From JBEDUK01 sp040414485 (GTDB lineage: Bacteria > Actinomycetota > UBA4738): a stretch of 64,000 bases of DNA. Shown one piece after another: positions 35,910 to 43,939 of the stretch (its first letter is position 1; every line of letters starts with the position of its first letter). The position numbers and the translations under genes are program-made. The stretch covers positions 18,050 through 82,049 of the forward strand of contig JBEDUK010000058.1 of assembly GCA_040414485.1 (NCBI GenBank). Reading direction: 5' to 3'. The notes under the pieces are model-generated. The model ran no database searches and was not told the origin of the DNA. It worked only from the letters and a program-made list of their open reading frames with translations.

Positions 35910-36701
35910 CTAGAAGAACCTTGGGTCGTGGATCGTCCCCGACGCCACGAGCCGGATGTAGAGGTCGGTGAGCGCCACCCACACCAGGCTCGCCCAGGCG
36001 AACTGCGGGTGCCGCGCGTTCAGGATCGACAGCCGCCGCCAGAACCGGTACCGCAGCGGATGCTTCGAGAAGACGTCGACACTGCCGCCGCACAGGTGGC
36101 GGCACGAATGGCACGACAGCGAATAGGTCCACAGGGCCGCCGCGTTGATCACGAGGATCACGGTACCGAGGCCCATGTGGCCCCAGTCGCCGGACGGCGA
36201 GCGGAACGCCAGGATGGCGTCCCAGGTCAGGATCACGTTGAAGATCAGCGCCAGGTAGAGGAAGTACCGGTGCGCGTTCTGCAGGATCAGCGGGAAGCGC
36301 GTCTCTCCGCTGTAACGGGCGCGCGGCTCCGCCACGGCGCATGCGGGTGGCGACAGCCAGAACGACCGGTAGTAGGCCTTGCGGTAGTAGTAGCAGGTGA
36401 GCCGGAACCCCAGCGGAACGATCAGGATCAGGATCGCCGGAGAGATGGTCCACCAGGAACCCACGATCGAGACGTACGGCGCGCCGGACGAGGCGCAGTT
36501 CGCGGCGATGCAGGGCGAATAGAACGGCGAGATGTACGGCGCGGCGTAGTAGTTCGCGTTCTGGAAGGCCGCCCAAGTCGAATACACGACGAAGCCGAGC
36601 AGGACCACGGCGCTGGTCAGCGGCTGCGCCCACCACCGGTCAAGGCGGAGGGTCCGGGCGACGATCGCAGCGCGGCCTCCGGCCGCTGTTCGCGTGGCCA
36701 T
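35910..36701 (-). CDS. Sdh1-type membrane anchor (complex B)
   Basis: 263 aa with five or six membrane helices, much longer than SdhC or SdhD, matching in position and size the single membrane anchor of mycobacterial Sdh1. Histidines in QNAHRYFLYLAL and SCHSCRHLCGG could bind haem or, with the cysteines, a metal. Six bases before the flavoprotein gene. First gene of the nine-gene run. Confidence 0.8.
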   Translation of the reverse strand: MATRTAAGGRAAIVARTLRLDRWWAQPLTSAVVLLGFVVYSTWAAFQNANYYAAPYISPFYSPCIAANCASSGAPYVSIVGSWWTISPAILILIVPLGFRLTCYYYRKAYYRSFWLSPPACAVAEPRARYSGETRFPLILQNAHRYFLYLALIFNVILTWDAILAFRSPSGDWGHMGLGTVILVINAAALWTYSLSCHSCRHLCGGSVDVFSKHPLRYRFWRRLSILNARHPQFAWASLVWVALTDLYIRLVASGTIHDPRFF

Positions 36702-36761
36702 GTGGTGTGGCGCCCTCGTCCCTTCCGATCCGCCCGGGTCCCCGACGGCCGGGCGGCGGGC

Positions 36762-36767
36762 AGTCTA
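36762..36767 (-). promoter_or_regulatory. -10 element for the succinate dehydrogenase operon
   Basis: TAGACT on the minus strand, about 60 bases before the anchor gene start at 36701. It is the only clear hexamer upstream of the run of nine close or overlapping genes. Confidence 0.4.
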
Positions 36768-36813
36768 ACAAGACGCTCGGGCGGACCGGCCGCGCCGGCG
36801 TCCGGGCTCTGCG

Positions 36814-38616
36814 ATGCTTCGGCGCATGGCGATGGGAGGGAGGCGGCGGCGCTGGGTCGGGGCCGGGGTCCTGGTCCTGGCGGCCGCTGCCATCCTCGCC
36901 GCGGCCCGCACGCCGCTCCGATCTCCGGCGAACGAACGGGTGACCGATGACGCGAGCGCGCCGTACGGCAGCCTCACGGGGTCCGTCGACGAGACGCTCC
37001 GGGCGTGCGGAACCGCTCGCTGGGCGCAGAACGAACCGTCAGTGGCGATCGACCCGCACCGCCCGGACACGATCGCGGTCGGCGCGAACGACACCTGCGC
37101 CGGCGTGACGTCCGACTACCCCTGGATGGGCATCTACCGCTCGCAGGACGGCGGCTCGACATGGGCCGATTCACTGGTGCCCGGCTATCCGAGGGACCGG
37201 ACGGTGGACGCCGTGACGGCGCCGGAACAGGGCTCGTGCGGCTTCTCCAGCGACCCGGCGTTGTCGTTCGACACCGGGGGGACGCTCTTCTACGGGTTCA
37301 TCTGCGTCACGACCACACCGGGGTCCACCGGGCGGGACGACGCGGGGCAGGAGAGCGAAGCCGACGGCGAGGCGGGCCTGCCCGGGTTCGGCTCGACGGC
37401 GCCGCAGGCGCCACCGAGCGTGGCCTCGTCCTCGGCATACGTCGCGGTCTTCGACCGCGACGCCACGCACTTCGTCCGAACGGCCCTGGTCTCGGCCGGT
37501 GACCCTGCCCACGGGGTGTTCGAGGACAAGATCGACCTGACGGTCGACCAGACGAGCGGCCCCGGGTCGGGGAACGTGTACGTGGCCTGGGCCGAATTCG
37601 GCTCCTCGCCCGGCCCGACCGTCATGTTCGCCCGGTCGACCGACGACGGCGCCACGTTCTCCACGCCGATCAGGGTCGACCGGACCGATGACTTCCAGCA
37701 ATTCGCGGACCTGGCGGTCGGCCCGGACGGGACGCTCTACGTGGCCTTCCGCGACCGCGACCGCCTCCTGGTGTCGCGTTCGAGCGACCAGGGGCAGTCG
37801 TTCGCGGTCGTCGCGTCGCTCACGATCAGGCCGTTCGATTCGTGGTACTTCTCGGGCGGGCGGGAGGCGGATCGCGACTGCGGTGACGCCGTCGACTCCT
37901 GTCCCAGCGGCTTCACGTTCCCGCGGTTCGTCTCCGAGCCTGCGGTGGTCGCCGATGGAACCGGTGAGCACCTGATCTGGTCGGAAGGCGTGAAGGGCGG
38001 GCGCGGCAGGATCGTCGGGGTGAACTCCACCGACGGCGTCCACTGGTCATCTGCCGTGCCGCTGGACACCTCGAGCGCCGGCCACCAGTTCATGCCGACG
38101 GTCGCCTCGACCGGCGGCGTCCTTGCGGCGCTGTTCTACGATTCCCGGCGCGACCCCGCGTACGGCCCGCAGCGGCCACCGGGCAACCGCGCGGACGGTT
38201 CCAACGCCGGGCCGGCGGTGGACGTCGTGCTGGCGCGGTCGACCGACGGCGGGCGGACCTGGAGCGAGGTTCGCGTGACGGCCGAACCGATGGTGATCGG
38301 CTTCGAGACCTCGGACAGCGCACGAGTGCCGTTCATCGGGGACTACCTGGGGCTGTCGGGGTGGGAGGGCCGTTTCGCCTTCGCCTGGACGGACACCAGG
38401 GACGTCGCCCCGGGGACCGACTCCCGTCCCGGCCACGAGCAACCCGGCGACGGGTTCGACGTCCTCATGCCGTGCACGTTCGACCCGGACTCGATCGGGG
38501 CTCAGGACTACGACAAGCCGGCGCGCAACGACCCGTGCCTGCGCCACGGAGGCCTGGACGTGAACATCTACGCCGCGGCCATCCCGTCGCGGTCGAAATG
38601 GGTCCCCGCCTCGTGA
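36814..38616 (+). CDS. Exported Asp-box (BNR/sialidase-like) beta-propeller protein
   Basis: 600 aa. Signal-anchor at residues about 13-33 after a basic start. Five Asp-box repeats (SxDxGxTW type): RSQDGGSTW, RSTDDGATF, RSSDQGQSF, NSTDGVHW and RSTDGGRTW, spread through the protein as in six-bladed sialidase-fold propellers. Known sialidase catalytic features (FRIP, Arg triad, Tyr) are not evident, so glycosidase activity is doubtful. Several cysteines suggest an extracytoplasmic, disulfide-stabilised domain. Confidence 0.78.
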   Translation: MLRRMAMGGRRRRWVGAGVLVLAAAAILAAARTPLRSPANERVTDDASAPYGSLTGSVDETLRACGTARWAQNEPSVAIDPHRPDTIAVGANDTCAGVTSDYPWMGIYRSQDGGSTWADSLVPGYPRDRTVDAVTAPEQGSCGFSSDPALSFDTGGTLFYGFICVTTTPGSTGRDDAGQESEADGEAGLPGFGSTAPQAPPSVASSSAYVAVFDRDATHFVRTALVSAGDPAHGVFEDKIDLTVDQTSGPGSGNVYVAWAEFGSSPGPTVMFARSTDDGATFSTPIRVDRTDDFQQFADLAVGPDGTLYVAFRDRDRLLVSRSSDQGQSFAVVASLTIRPFDSWYFSGGREADRDCGDAVDSCPSGFTFPRFVSEPAVVADGTGEHLIWSEGVKGGRGRIVGVNSTDGVHWSSAVPLDTSSAGHQFMPTVASTGGVLAALFYDSRRDPAYGPQRPPGNRADGSNAGPAVDVVLARSTDGGRTWSEVRVTAEPMVIGFETSDSARVPFIGDYLGLSGWEGRFAFAWTDTRDVAPGTDSRPGHEQPGDGFDVLMPCTFDPDSIGAQDYDKPARNDPCLRHGGLDVNIYAAAIPSRSKWVPAS

Positions 38617-38622
38617 AGCCTG

Positions 38623-39036
38623 TTACCGGACCACCAGCACGGGACGATCGGCCAGGTGGATCACCTTGTGGGTGACGCTCCCCAGCAGGATCCCGGCCAT
38701 GTCGGAGAGTCCGCGCGAACCCAGCACGATCACGTCGGCGTCGAACTCCGTGGCTGCCACGAGGATCTGGTGCGCCGTCTGGTTGGCGACCACGTGCACG
38801 ATCTCGCCCCGCGCGCTGATCCCGACATCCTTCAAGGACCGGACGGTCTCGTCGACCAGATCCGTGATCTCCTCGGGCGTCTCCGCCTCGATCGCGCCGG
38901 CGTAGCCGATGTAGCGCTCCACCACGTGGAACACGAGCACGTCGGCCTTGGACGCGAGCGCCAGCCGCTGCACCAATTCGCACGCCCGAACGGACGGCTC
39001 GGACCCGTCGATCGCCAGGAGGATCTTCTCGAACAT
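38623..39036 (-). CDS. Universal stress protein
   Basis: 137 aa single UspA domain. ILLAIDGSEPS at the start and the ATP-binding signature GSRGLSDMAGILLGSVT near the end (G-2x-G-9x-GS pattern). ATP-binding members act in stress and dormancy. GAGGAGG precedes the ATG. Convergent with the propeller gene. Confidence 0.93.
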   Translation of the reverse strand: MFEKILLAIDGSEPSVRACELVQRLALASKADVLVFHVVERYIGYAGAIEAETPEEITDLVDETVRSLKDVGISARGEIVHVVANQTAHQILVAATEFDADVIVLGSRGLSDMAGILLGSVTHKVIHLADRPVLVVR

Positions 39037-39170
39037 CTCGGCCTCCTCTCGAATCGTCTTCCTGCGATGCGAGGGTAGGGATCACCGCCCGTGCGTCTTC
39101 CCGTCGAACGGCCCTCCACGGAGGGGCCGGGCGGCCCGGGGCCGCGCGGCCGGCGGCAGGTTCGCGCGGG

Positions 39171-39176
39171 TACGCT
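39171..39176 (+). promoter_or_regulatory. -10 element for the mutase catalytic-subunit gene
   Basis: TACGCT ends 9 bases before ATG 39186, compatible with a leaderless or near-leaderless transcript. Confidence 0.4.
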
Positions 39177-39185
39177 GTCGCCGAC

Positions 39186-40802
39186 ATGGCCGAACAGCCG
39201 ACCGCGGGGGTGCCTGAGGACGACCGCCGGCGGACCGATGCCGGGATCGAGATTCGGCCCGTCTACCGGCCGGACGATCTCGAGGAATTCGATCCGGACC
39301 GCGACTTGGGCGACCCGGGTTCGGCGCCGTTCACGCGGGGCGTCCACCGGACCATGTACCGGGGCCGCGTGTGGACCATGCGCCAGTACGCGGGGATGGG
39401 GACGGCGCGCGACACGAACCGGCGGTTCCGCTACCTGCTCGAACGCGGCCAGACCGGCCTGTCGGTGGCGTTCGACCTTCCCACGCAGATGGGCTACGAC
39501 AGCGACCACCCGCGCGCCGAGGGTGAGGTCGGCAAGACGGGCGTCGCGATCGACAGCGTCGACGACATGCGCGCGCTGTTCGATTCGATCCCGCTGGATC
39601 GGGTCACGACGTCGATGACGATCAATGCGACGGCGCCGATTCTTCTGCTGCTGTACGAGCTGGTCGCCGAGGAGCAGGGGGTCGCGGCCTCGGCATTGGG
39701 CGGAACGGTGCAGAACGACCTGCTGAAGGAGTACGCCGCGCGGGGCACCTACATCTACCCGCCGAAGCCGTCGATGCGGCTGATCACCGACCTGTTCGCA
39801 TATTGCCGCGAGCGCATCCCGAAGTGGAACACGATCTCGATCAGCGGTTATCACATGCGCGAGGCGGGCTGCACCTCCGTGCAGGAGGTGGCGTTCACCT
39901 TGGCGAACGGCGCCGCGTACGTGCAGGCCGCGCTGGACTCCGGCCTGGCGGTGGACGAATTCGGTCCGCGGCTGTCGTTCTTCTTCGCCTGCCACATGAA
40001 CGTGTTCGAGGAGGTGGCCAAGTTCCGCGCGGCTCGCCGGATGTGGGCCCGGATCATGCGGGAACGCTTCGGGGCGAAGGACCCGAAGTCGCTCATGCTC
40101 CGGTTCCACACCCAGACGGGCGGGGCGACGCTGACCGCGCAGCAGCCCCAGAACAACATCGTGCGGACCGCGTACGAGGCGCTGTCGGCGGTGCTCGGCG
40201 GGACCCAGTCGCTGCACACGAACTCGTTCGACGAGGCGCTGGCGCTGCCCACGGAGCACGCGGTGCGGATCGCGCTTCGGACCCAGCAGGTGCTGGCATC
40301 GGAGACCGGCGTGGTGGACACCGTCGACCCGCTGGCCGGCTCGTACTTCGTCGAGTCGATGACGAACGAGATCGAGGCGCGGGCCTGGGAGCTGATCGAG
40401 AAGATCGACGGGATGGGCGGGTCCGTCGCGGCCATCGAGGCCGGATGGATGCAGGACGAGATCGCCGAATCGGCGTTCCGGGTCCAGCAGGGGGTCGAAG
40501 AGGGCTCACGGGTGATCGTGGGCGTGAACCGCTACGTGGAGCAGGGCGGGGATGCCGAATCCCCCGAGCTGCAGACGATCGACCCCGCCGAGGTCGACGC
40601 GCAGATCGCGGGTGTGAGGGCCCTGCGGGCCTCGCGCGATCAGGCGTCGGTCGACGCCGCGCTGGGAGCCGTCGTGGAGGCCGCCCGCGGGACGGCGAAC
40701 GTGCTGCACCCGATGCGGGAGGCGCTTGCCGCGCGGGCGACGCTCGGCGAGGTGAGCGACGCCCTGCGCGACGTCTTCGGCGTCTACGAGCCGTCCCGGT
40801 AG
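39186..40802 (+). CDS. mcmA1: Methylmalonyl-CoA mutase, catalytic (large) subunit
   Basis: 538 aa TIM-barrel subunit without a B12 domain. RQYAGMG supplies the Tyr and PPKPSMRLI the Arg that in characterised mutases recognise the carboxylate of methylmalonyl-CoA; in isobutyryl-type mutases these positions are Phe and Gln. The B12-contacting SGYHMREAG is present. Stand-alone large subunits of this kind need a separate cobalamin subunit, here encoded at 7420-7824. Leaderless-type -10 upstream; a perfect hairpin overlaps the stop. Confidence 0.92.
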   Translation: MAEQPTAGVPEDDRRRTDAGIEIRPVYRPDDLEEFDPDRDLGDPGSAPFTRGVHRTMYRGRVWTMRQYAGMGTARDTNRRFRYLLERGQTGLSVAFDLPTQMGYDSDHPRAEGEVGKTGVAIDSVDDMRALFDSIPLDRVTTSMTINATAPILLLLYELVAEEQGVAASALGGTVQNDLLKEYAARGTYIYPPKPSMRLITDLFAYCRERIPKWNTISISGYHMREAGCTSVQEVAFTLANGAAYVQAALDSGLAVDEFGPRLSFFFACHMNVFEEVAKFRAARRMWARIMRERFGAKDPKSLMLRFHTQTGGATLTAQQPQNNIVRTAYEALSAVLGGTQSLHTNSFDEALALPTEHAVRIALRTQQVLASETGVVDTVDPLAGSYFVESMTNEIEARAWELIEKIDGMGGSVAAIEAGWMQDEIAESAFRVQQGVEEGSRVIVGVNRYVEQGGDAESPELQTIDPAEVDAQIAGVRALRASRDQASVDAALGAVVEAARGTANVLHPMREALAARATLGEVSDALRDVFGVYEPSR

Positions 40803-40830
40803 CGCCGCCCCGGCAGGCGGGGCGGCGCTA
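40800..40830. terminator. Perfect 13-bp hairpin, bidirectional terminator
   Basis: The arms 40800-40812 and 40818-40830 are exact reverse complements around a 5-base loop GCAGG. It overlaps the stop codon of the mutase gene and sits 21 bases beyond the end of the convergent SRPBCC gene. No U-tract follows in either direction. Confidence 0.7.
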
Positions 40831-40851
40831 CCTCAGTTGGGGACCCTGCGA

Positions 40852-42009
40852 TCAGCGCGATCGAGTAGACGTCCTGCTTCGGCCGCCGTTCCGGCTCGAA
40901 TCGGACCCGCTGCCCGTGCGGGACGAGGTGCGGCCGTTCGTTCGTCCGTTGGTCCGGCCGTTCGATCCGCCCGACGACCTGCTCCTGCTCCCGCTCTGGG
41001 CGTTGCGCTGGCTCGTCCGGCCGCGGGACGAGCGCTGACCATCGCGGTCCTCGCCCTGATCACGGTCCTCGTCCTTGCGGCGTTCGTCGTCCTTCTGGGG
41101 ATCCATCCGCTCGTCCTTCGACGGCTTGCGCGAGACGTCCGACGTGGCCTCCGCCGGCTCCATGGCCTCGTCGCCGCGGCCGGCCTCGGACCGGATCTCG
41201 CCCCGCCACGCGCCGGTCGCCTCGCGCCGAACCTCGACGAAGTTCTTGAAGAGCTTGAGGTCCTTGCGCGTGCGGCGCCGGGCCGAACGGAACCAGTTCC
41301 CGATCGACTCGACGAACCCGCGCGGATGGTAAAGCATCTGTACCATCACGCGGGTCAGCTCGTCGTCCAGGTCGTGGAACGTCACCACGCCGCGGACGTC
41401 CGTCCCGCCGGTCGAGCGCCACGCGATCCGGCGCGGCCGGAGCTGTTCGGTGATCTCTGCCGTCCACTGCCGGCGCGACGGCCCGATCTTCGCCTGCCAC
41501 TGCGTCGTCTTGTCGTCCTTCTGCTCGACGCCCTGCACGGCCTTGAAGATCTGCGCGAACTCCTCGAACTGCGTCCACTGGTCGTAGACGACGCCGCGCG
41601 GCGCGCCGATGTCGATGTGCTCCTCGATGTAGAACTTCAGCTTCTTCTCGTGGCCTTCGCCCTGCTGGTCCTTGCCGTTGTCCCCGCCACCGCCGCCTCC
41701 GAGTGAGGAGGCAACCTTCATCGCCTTGCCGATCGGCGTCTTGGCGTCGGAGGCGGCCCCGGCGGCGGACGAAACCTTGCCCGCCACGTCGGACGCCTTC
41801 TTCACGGCGTCGCCGCCCTTCTCCACCATCTCCTTGCCCTTCTCCACGGTGGGGGCGAGACGCTTCTTGGCCTGCACGGCCGCGACGGCCGCCGATCCGA
41901 TGCCGACGGCGGCGTTGGCGACCTTGCCCCAATCGGTGCCCGACTTCCCCATGGGAACGCCGAGCACCTTCCTTCGCGGCTTCGTCGGAAGCATGTCCTT
42001 GAGCGCCAT
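40852..42009 (-). CDS. SRPBCC (polyketide cyclase/START-like) protein with basic low-complexity tail
   Basis: 385 aa. N-terminal 120 residues hold a helical Ala/Lys-rich segment; the START-like fold spans about 125-260 (FYIEEHIDIGAPRGVVYDQW, FAQIFKAVQGV, GVVTFHDLDDELTRV). The last 120 residues are extremely charged, ending in an Arg/Ser/Gly/Asn tail with repeated NGRT units. SRPBCC proteins occur in or beside actinobacterial gas-vesicle clusters (general recollection), which fits its divergent position next to gvpA. GAGGAGG precedes the ATG. Confidence 0.78.
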   Translation of the reverse strand: MALKDMLPTKPRRKVLGVPMGKSGTDWGKVANAAVGIGSAAVAAVQAKKRLAPTVEKGKEMVEKGGDAVKKASDVAGKVSSAAGAASDAKTPIGKAMKVASSLGGGGGGDNGKDQQGEGHEKKLKFYIEEHIDIGAPRGVVYDQWTQFEEFAQIFKAVQGVEQKDDKTTQWQAKIGPSRRQWTAEITEQLRPRRIAWRSTGGTDVRGVVTFHDLDDELTRVMVQMLYHPRGFVESIGNWFRSARRRTRKDLKLFKNFVEVRREATGAWRGEIRSEAGRGDEAMEPAEATSDVSRKPSKDERMDPQKDDERRKDEDRDQGEDRDGQRSSRGRTSQRNAQSGSRSRSSGGSNGRTNGRTNGRTSSRTGSGSDSSRNGGRSRTSTRSR

Positions 42010-42326
42010 CGTGTCCTCCTCGACTTGAACGACAGAAGCGCCGCTATGGTCCGTTCCGGCGGCGCCTTGCCGTCTGTTCTACCCAGGCGACGGGGGGCGC
42101 TACTCATAGGAACGCGCCGAATGATCGCGGCAGCGGAGTCCTGGTCGGCCGATCGGCCCTCTCATCCGTGACCGGCCCCGGGGTGGGTTCGGAACGGTGT
42201 CGTTCGGGTACTGGCAGCCCTATCGACATTTGACCCGCGCCGGCCGAACGGGTGCGCCTCCAACAGATCTCCGGGCCGGATTCGGTGTCACGGCTGAATG
42301 GACCCGACGAAGGGTGGGATGACGAG
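42010..42326. other. 317-base divergent control region between the SRPBCC gene and gvpA
   Basis: Contains the sigma-B/F-like promoter toward gvpA (42185-42211), and on the minus strand GGGTAG (42084-42079), which could be a weaker matching element toward the SRPBCC gene about 70 bases downstream. No ORF is convincing here. Confidence 0.5.
42185..42211 (+). promoter_or_regulatory. Sigma-B/F-like stress promoter for the gvp operon
   Basis: GGGTTC (42185-42190), 15-base spacer, GGGTAC (42206-42211). This matches the actinobacterial stress-sigma pattern (G-GTT then GGGTA[CT]) better than the housekeeping pattern. The predicted start of transcription is about 110 bases before gvpA. Confidence 0.45.
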
Positions 42327-42812
42327 ATGGCCATGGTGATGCAGCACGCGAACCCGGTCAATCGAGCACCGAGACCGTCCAGTCTCGCCGACGTCCTCGA
42401 TCTGATCCTGGACAAGGGACTGGTGATCGACGCGTACGTGCGCGTGTCCGTGATCGGCATCGAGATCCTGGTCATCGACGCGCGGATCGTGGTGGCAAGT
42501 GTGGACACGTACCTCCGGTTCGCCGAAGCCGTCAACCGGCTCGACCTCACGCAGACGAAGGAAGCGACGACGTATCGCGAGTTGATCGAGGGTGGCAGCC
42601 AGAAAGCCACCGAGGGCGGGACCGAAGGGGTGATCGAAGGCGTCAAGAAGGAGCTCAAGGGCAAGGACGAGAACGAGGATCAGCCGAGCACGATGCCGAA
42701 GAGCGGCGGCGACCAGGAGAAGGACCGCCGCCGGTCTGGCAACGGCGACGGTGATTCCCGCGGCGACAAGGGATTCATGGGCAGGCTGGCAGAGCGGGCG
42801 AGGCACTCTTAG
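42327..42812 (+). CDS. gvpA: Gas vesicle structural protein GvpA
   Basis: 161 aa. The conserved GvpA core is residues about 16-70 (SSLADVLDLILDKGLVIDA, VRVSVIGIEILVIDARIVVASVDTYLRF), the amphipathic strand pair that builds the vesicle ribs. A hydrophilic, Lys/Glu/Gly-rich C-terminal extension of about 85 residues follows, longer than in cyanobacterial or haloarchaeal GvpA. ATG 42327 chosen; an ATG two codons later is possible. First gene of the plus-strand gas-vesicle run. Confidence 0.95.
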   Translation: MAMVMQHANPVNRAPRPSSLADVLDLILDKGLVIDAYVRVSVIGIEILVIDARIVVASVDTYLRFAEAVNRLDLTQTKEATTYRELIEGGSQKATEGGTEGVIEGVKKELKGKDENEDQPSTMPKSGGDQEKDRRRSGNGDGDSRGDKGFMGRLAERARHS

Positions 42813-42871
42813 GACTTGCGACTCGGAGGAAAGTCTCTCGCCGGACGCGATCGCACCACGGGAGGTACGGA

Positions 42872-43096
42872 ATGTTCGGGAAGCAGAAGCTGAGTGACCA
42901 GTTCACCCCGCTCGACCGGGCGGCCGGCGCGGCGCTCGGCCTGGGAGCCCTCAATTGGGGACTGGTCGGCCTGACGAACTTCGACGCGGTCCGTGCAGCG
43001 CTCGGCCGCGGCATCGCCGCGCGCGTGGCGTACGCGGCGGTGGGTGCCAGCGCCGTGTACGCCATGGTCCGCGGCAGGCAACTGGCCAGCCGGTGA
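42872..43096 (+). CDS. DUF378-family small membrane protein
   Basis: 74 aa. Pattern LNWGLVGLTNFDAVRAALG and YAAVGASAVYAM is the DUF378 (YuzA-like) signature; two membrane helices. GGGAGG lies about 7 bases before the ATG. Located inside the gas-vesicle run; function unknown. Confidence 0.85.
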   Translation: MFGKQKLSDQFTPLDRAAGAALGLGALNWGLVGLTNFDAVRAALGRGIAARVAYAAVGASAVYAMVRGRQLASR

Positions 43097-43138
43097 GCGA
43101 GGCGTTCGAGGGCGCCGTTTGAGGAGGTTCGAACAGCG

Positions 43139-43909
43139 ATGGCATGGAAGCGAATGGCCCTCGCCGCAGGCGTCGGCTACGTGCTCGGCGCTCGGGCGGG
43201 CAGGGACCGCTACGACCAACTTGTCGACCTGTGGGACAAGGTCCGTACGTCCTCGGCCGTCGAAGGGGTCCTCGACCGGCTCGGTGAGGTCGGCGCCGCG
43301 GCCCAGGAGCGGGTGACGGGCGCGATCGGAACCGGCGACGGGGAGGACGAGGACGAGCAGGACGGCTCGGATCAGGGCGAGGGTCGCCTCGCGCGGTTCG
43401 CACGGCGTGCGCGCCACGACCGGGACTCCGACGAGGAGGGTGGCCGGGAGAACGGCCAGCAACAGCGCCGTCCTCAGGAAGACGAAAGCGACGACGAGGA
43501 CGACCGGTACGAGATGGAGTCCAACTCGGATGAGCAGGACGGTGAGGTTGCCGACGGGCGCGACGACGGCGGGTCGGCGCGACCGGACGGGTACGAGGCA
43601 CAGGGCCGGGACGCGGAAGAGGACGAGGACCGGTATGAGGCCGCCGGCGACGAAGACGACGGATACGACGCCGAGGCTGAAGCAACCGGAGAGGACGAGG
43701 ACGGCGAAGGGGACGAGACCCGGTACGACGCCGGCTCCGATGACGAGGACTTCGACGTCGAGCAGGGCGGCGGTGAGGACGACGGCGACGACGGTGAGAT
43801 GCAGCAGGCCGGCAACGGCGAACGCCGGAACGGCTCCACGATCGATCGGATCGGCACCGGCGCGAAGCGGTTCCTGACGGCCGCCCTCGACCGCGGCCGC
43901 GTCGAGTAG
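43139..43909 (+). CDS. YtxH-like N-terminus with long acidic disordered tail
   Basis: 256 aa. Residues 1-30 (MAWKRMALAAGVGYVLGARAG) resemble the membrane-associated YtxH/GvpQ-type opening, followed by a short helix; from about residue 65 to 235 the chain is almost entirely Asp, Glu, Gly and Gln with scattered Tyr. Ends with a short mixed helix (TIDRIGTGAKRFLTAAL). GAGGAGG precedes the ATG. No family covers the acidic part. Confidence 0.7.
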   Translation: MAWKRMALAAGVGYVLGARAGRDRYDQLVDLWDKVRTSSAVEGVLDRLGEVGAAAQERVTGAIGTGDGEDEDEQDGSDQGEGRLARFARRARHDRDSDEEGGRENGQQQRRPQEDESDDEDDRYEMESNSDEQDGEVADGRDDGGSARPDGYEAQGRDAEEDEDRYEAAGDEDDGYDAEAEATGEDEDGEGDETRYDAGSDDEDFDVEQGGGEDDGDDGEMQQAGNGERRNGSTIDRIGTGAKRFLTAALDRGRVE

Positions 43910-43939
43910 CGACGAGTGCCGACTGAGGAGGCGCGAGCG

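Noticed and set aside
34074..36950. 958-codon plus-strand frame opposite the second succinate dehydrogenase
   Set aside because: Antisense to three well-supported genes; the translation is repetitive Arg/Val/Asp-rich with no domains.
40920..40990. CRISPR-like or tandem DNA repeat in the SRPBCC tail
   Set aside because: The repeats are short in-frame NGRT codon repeats, with no spacer structure.
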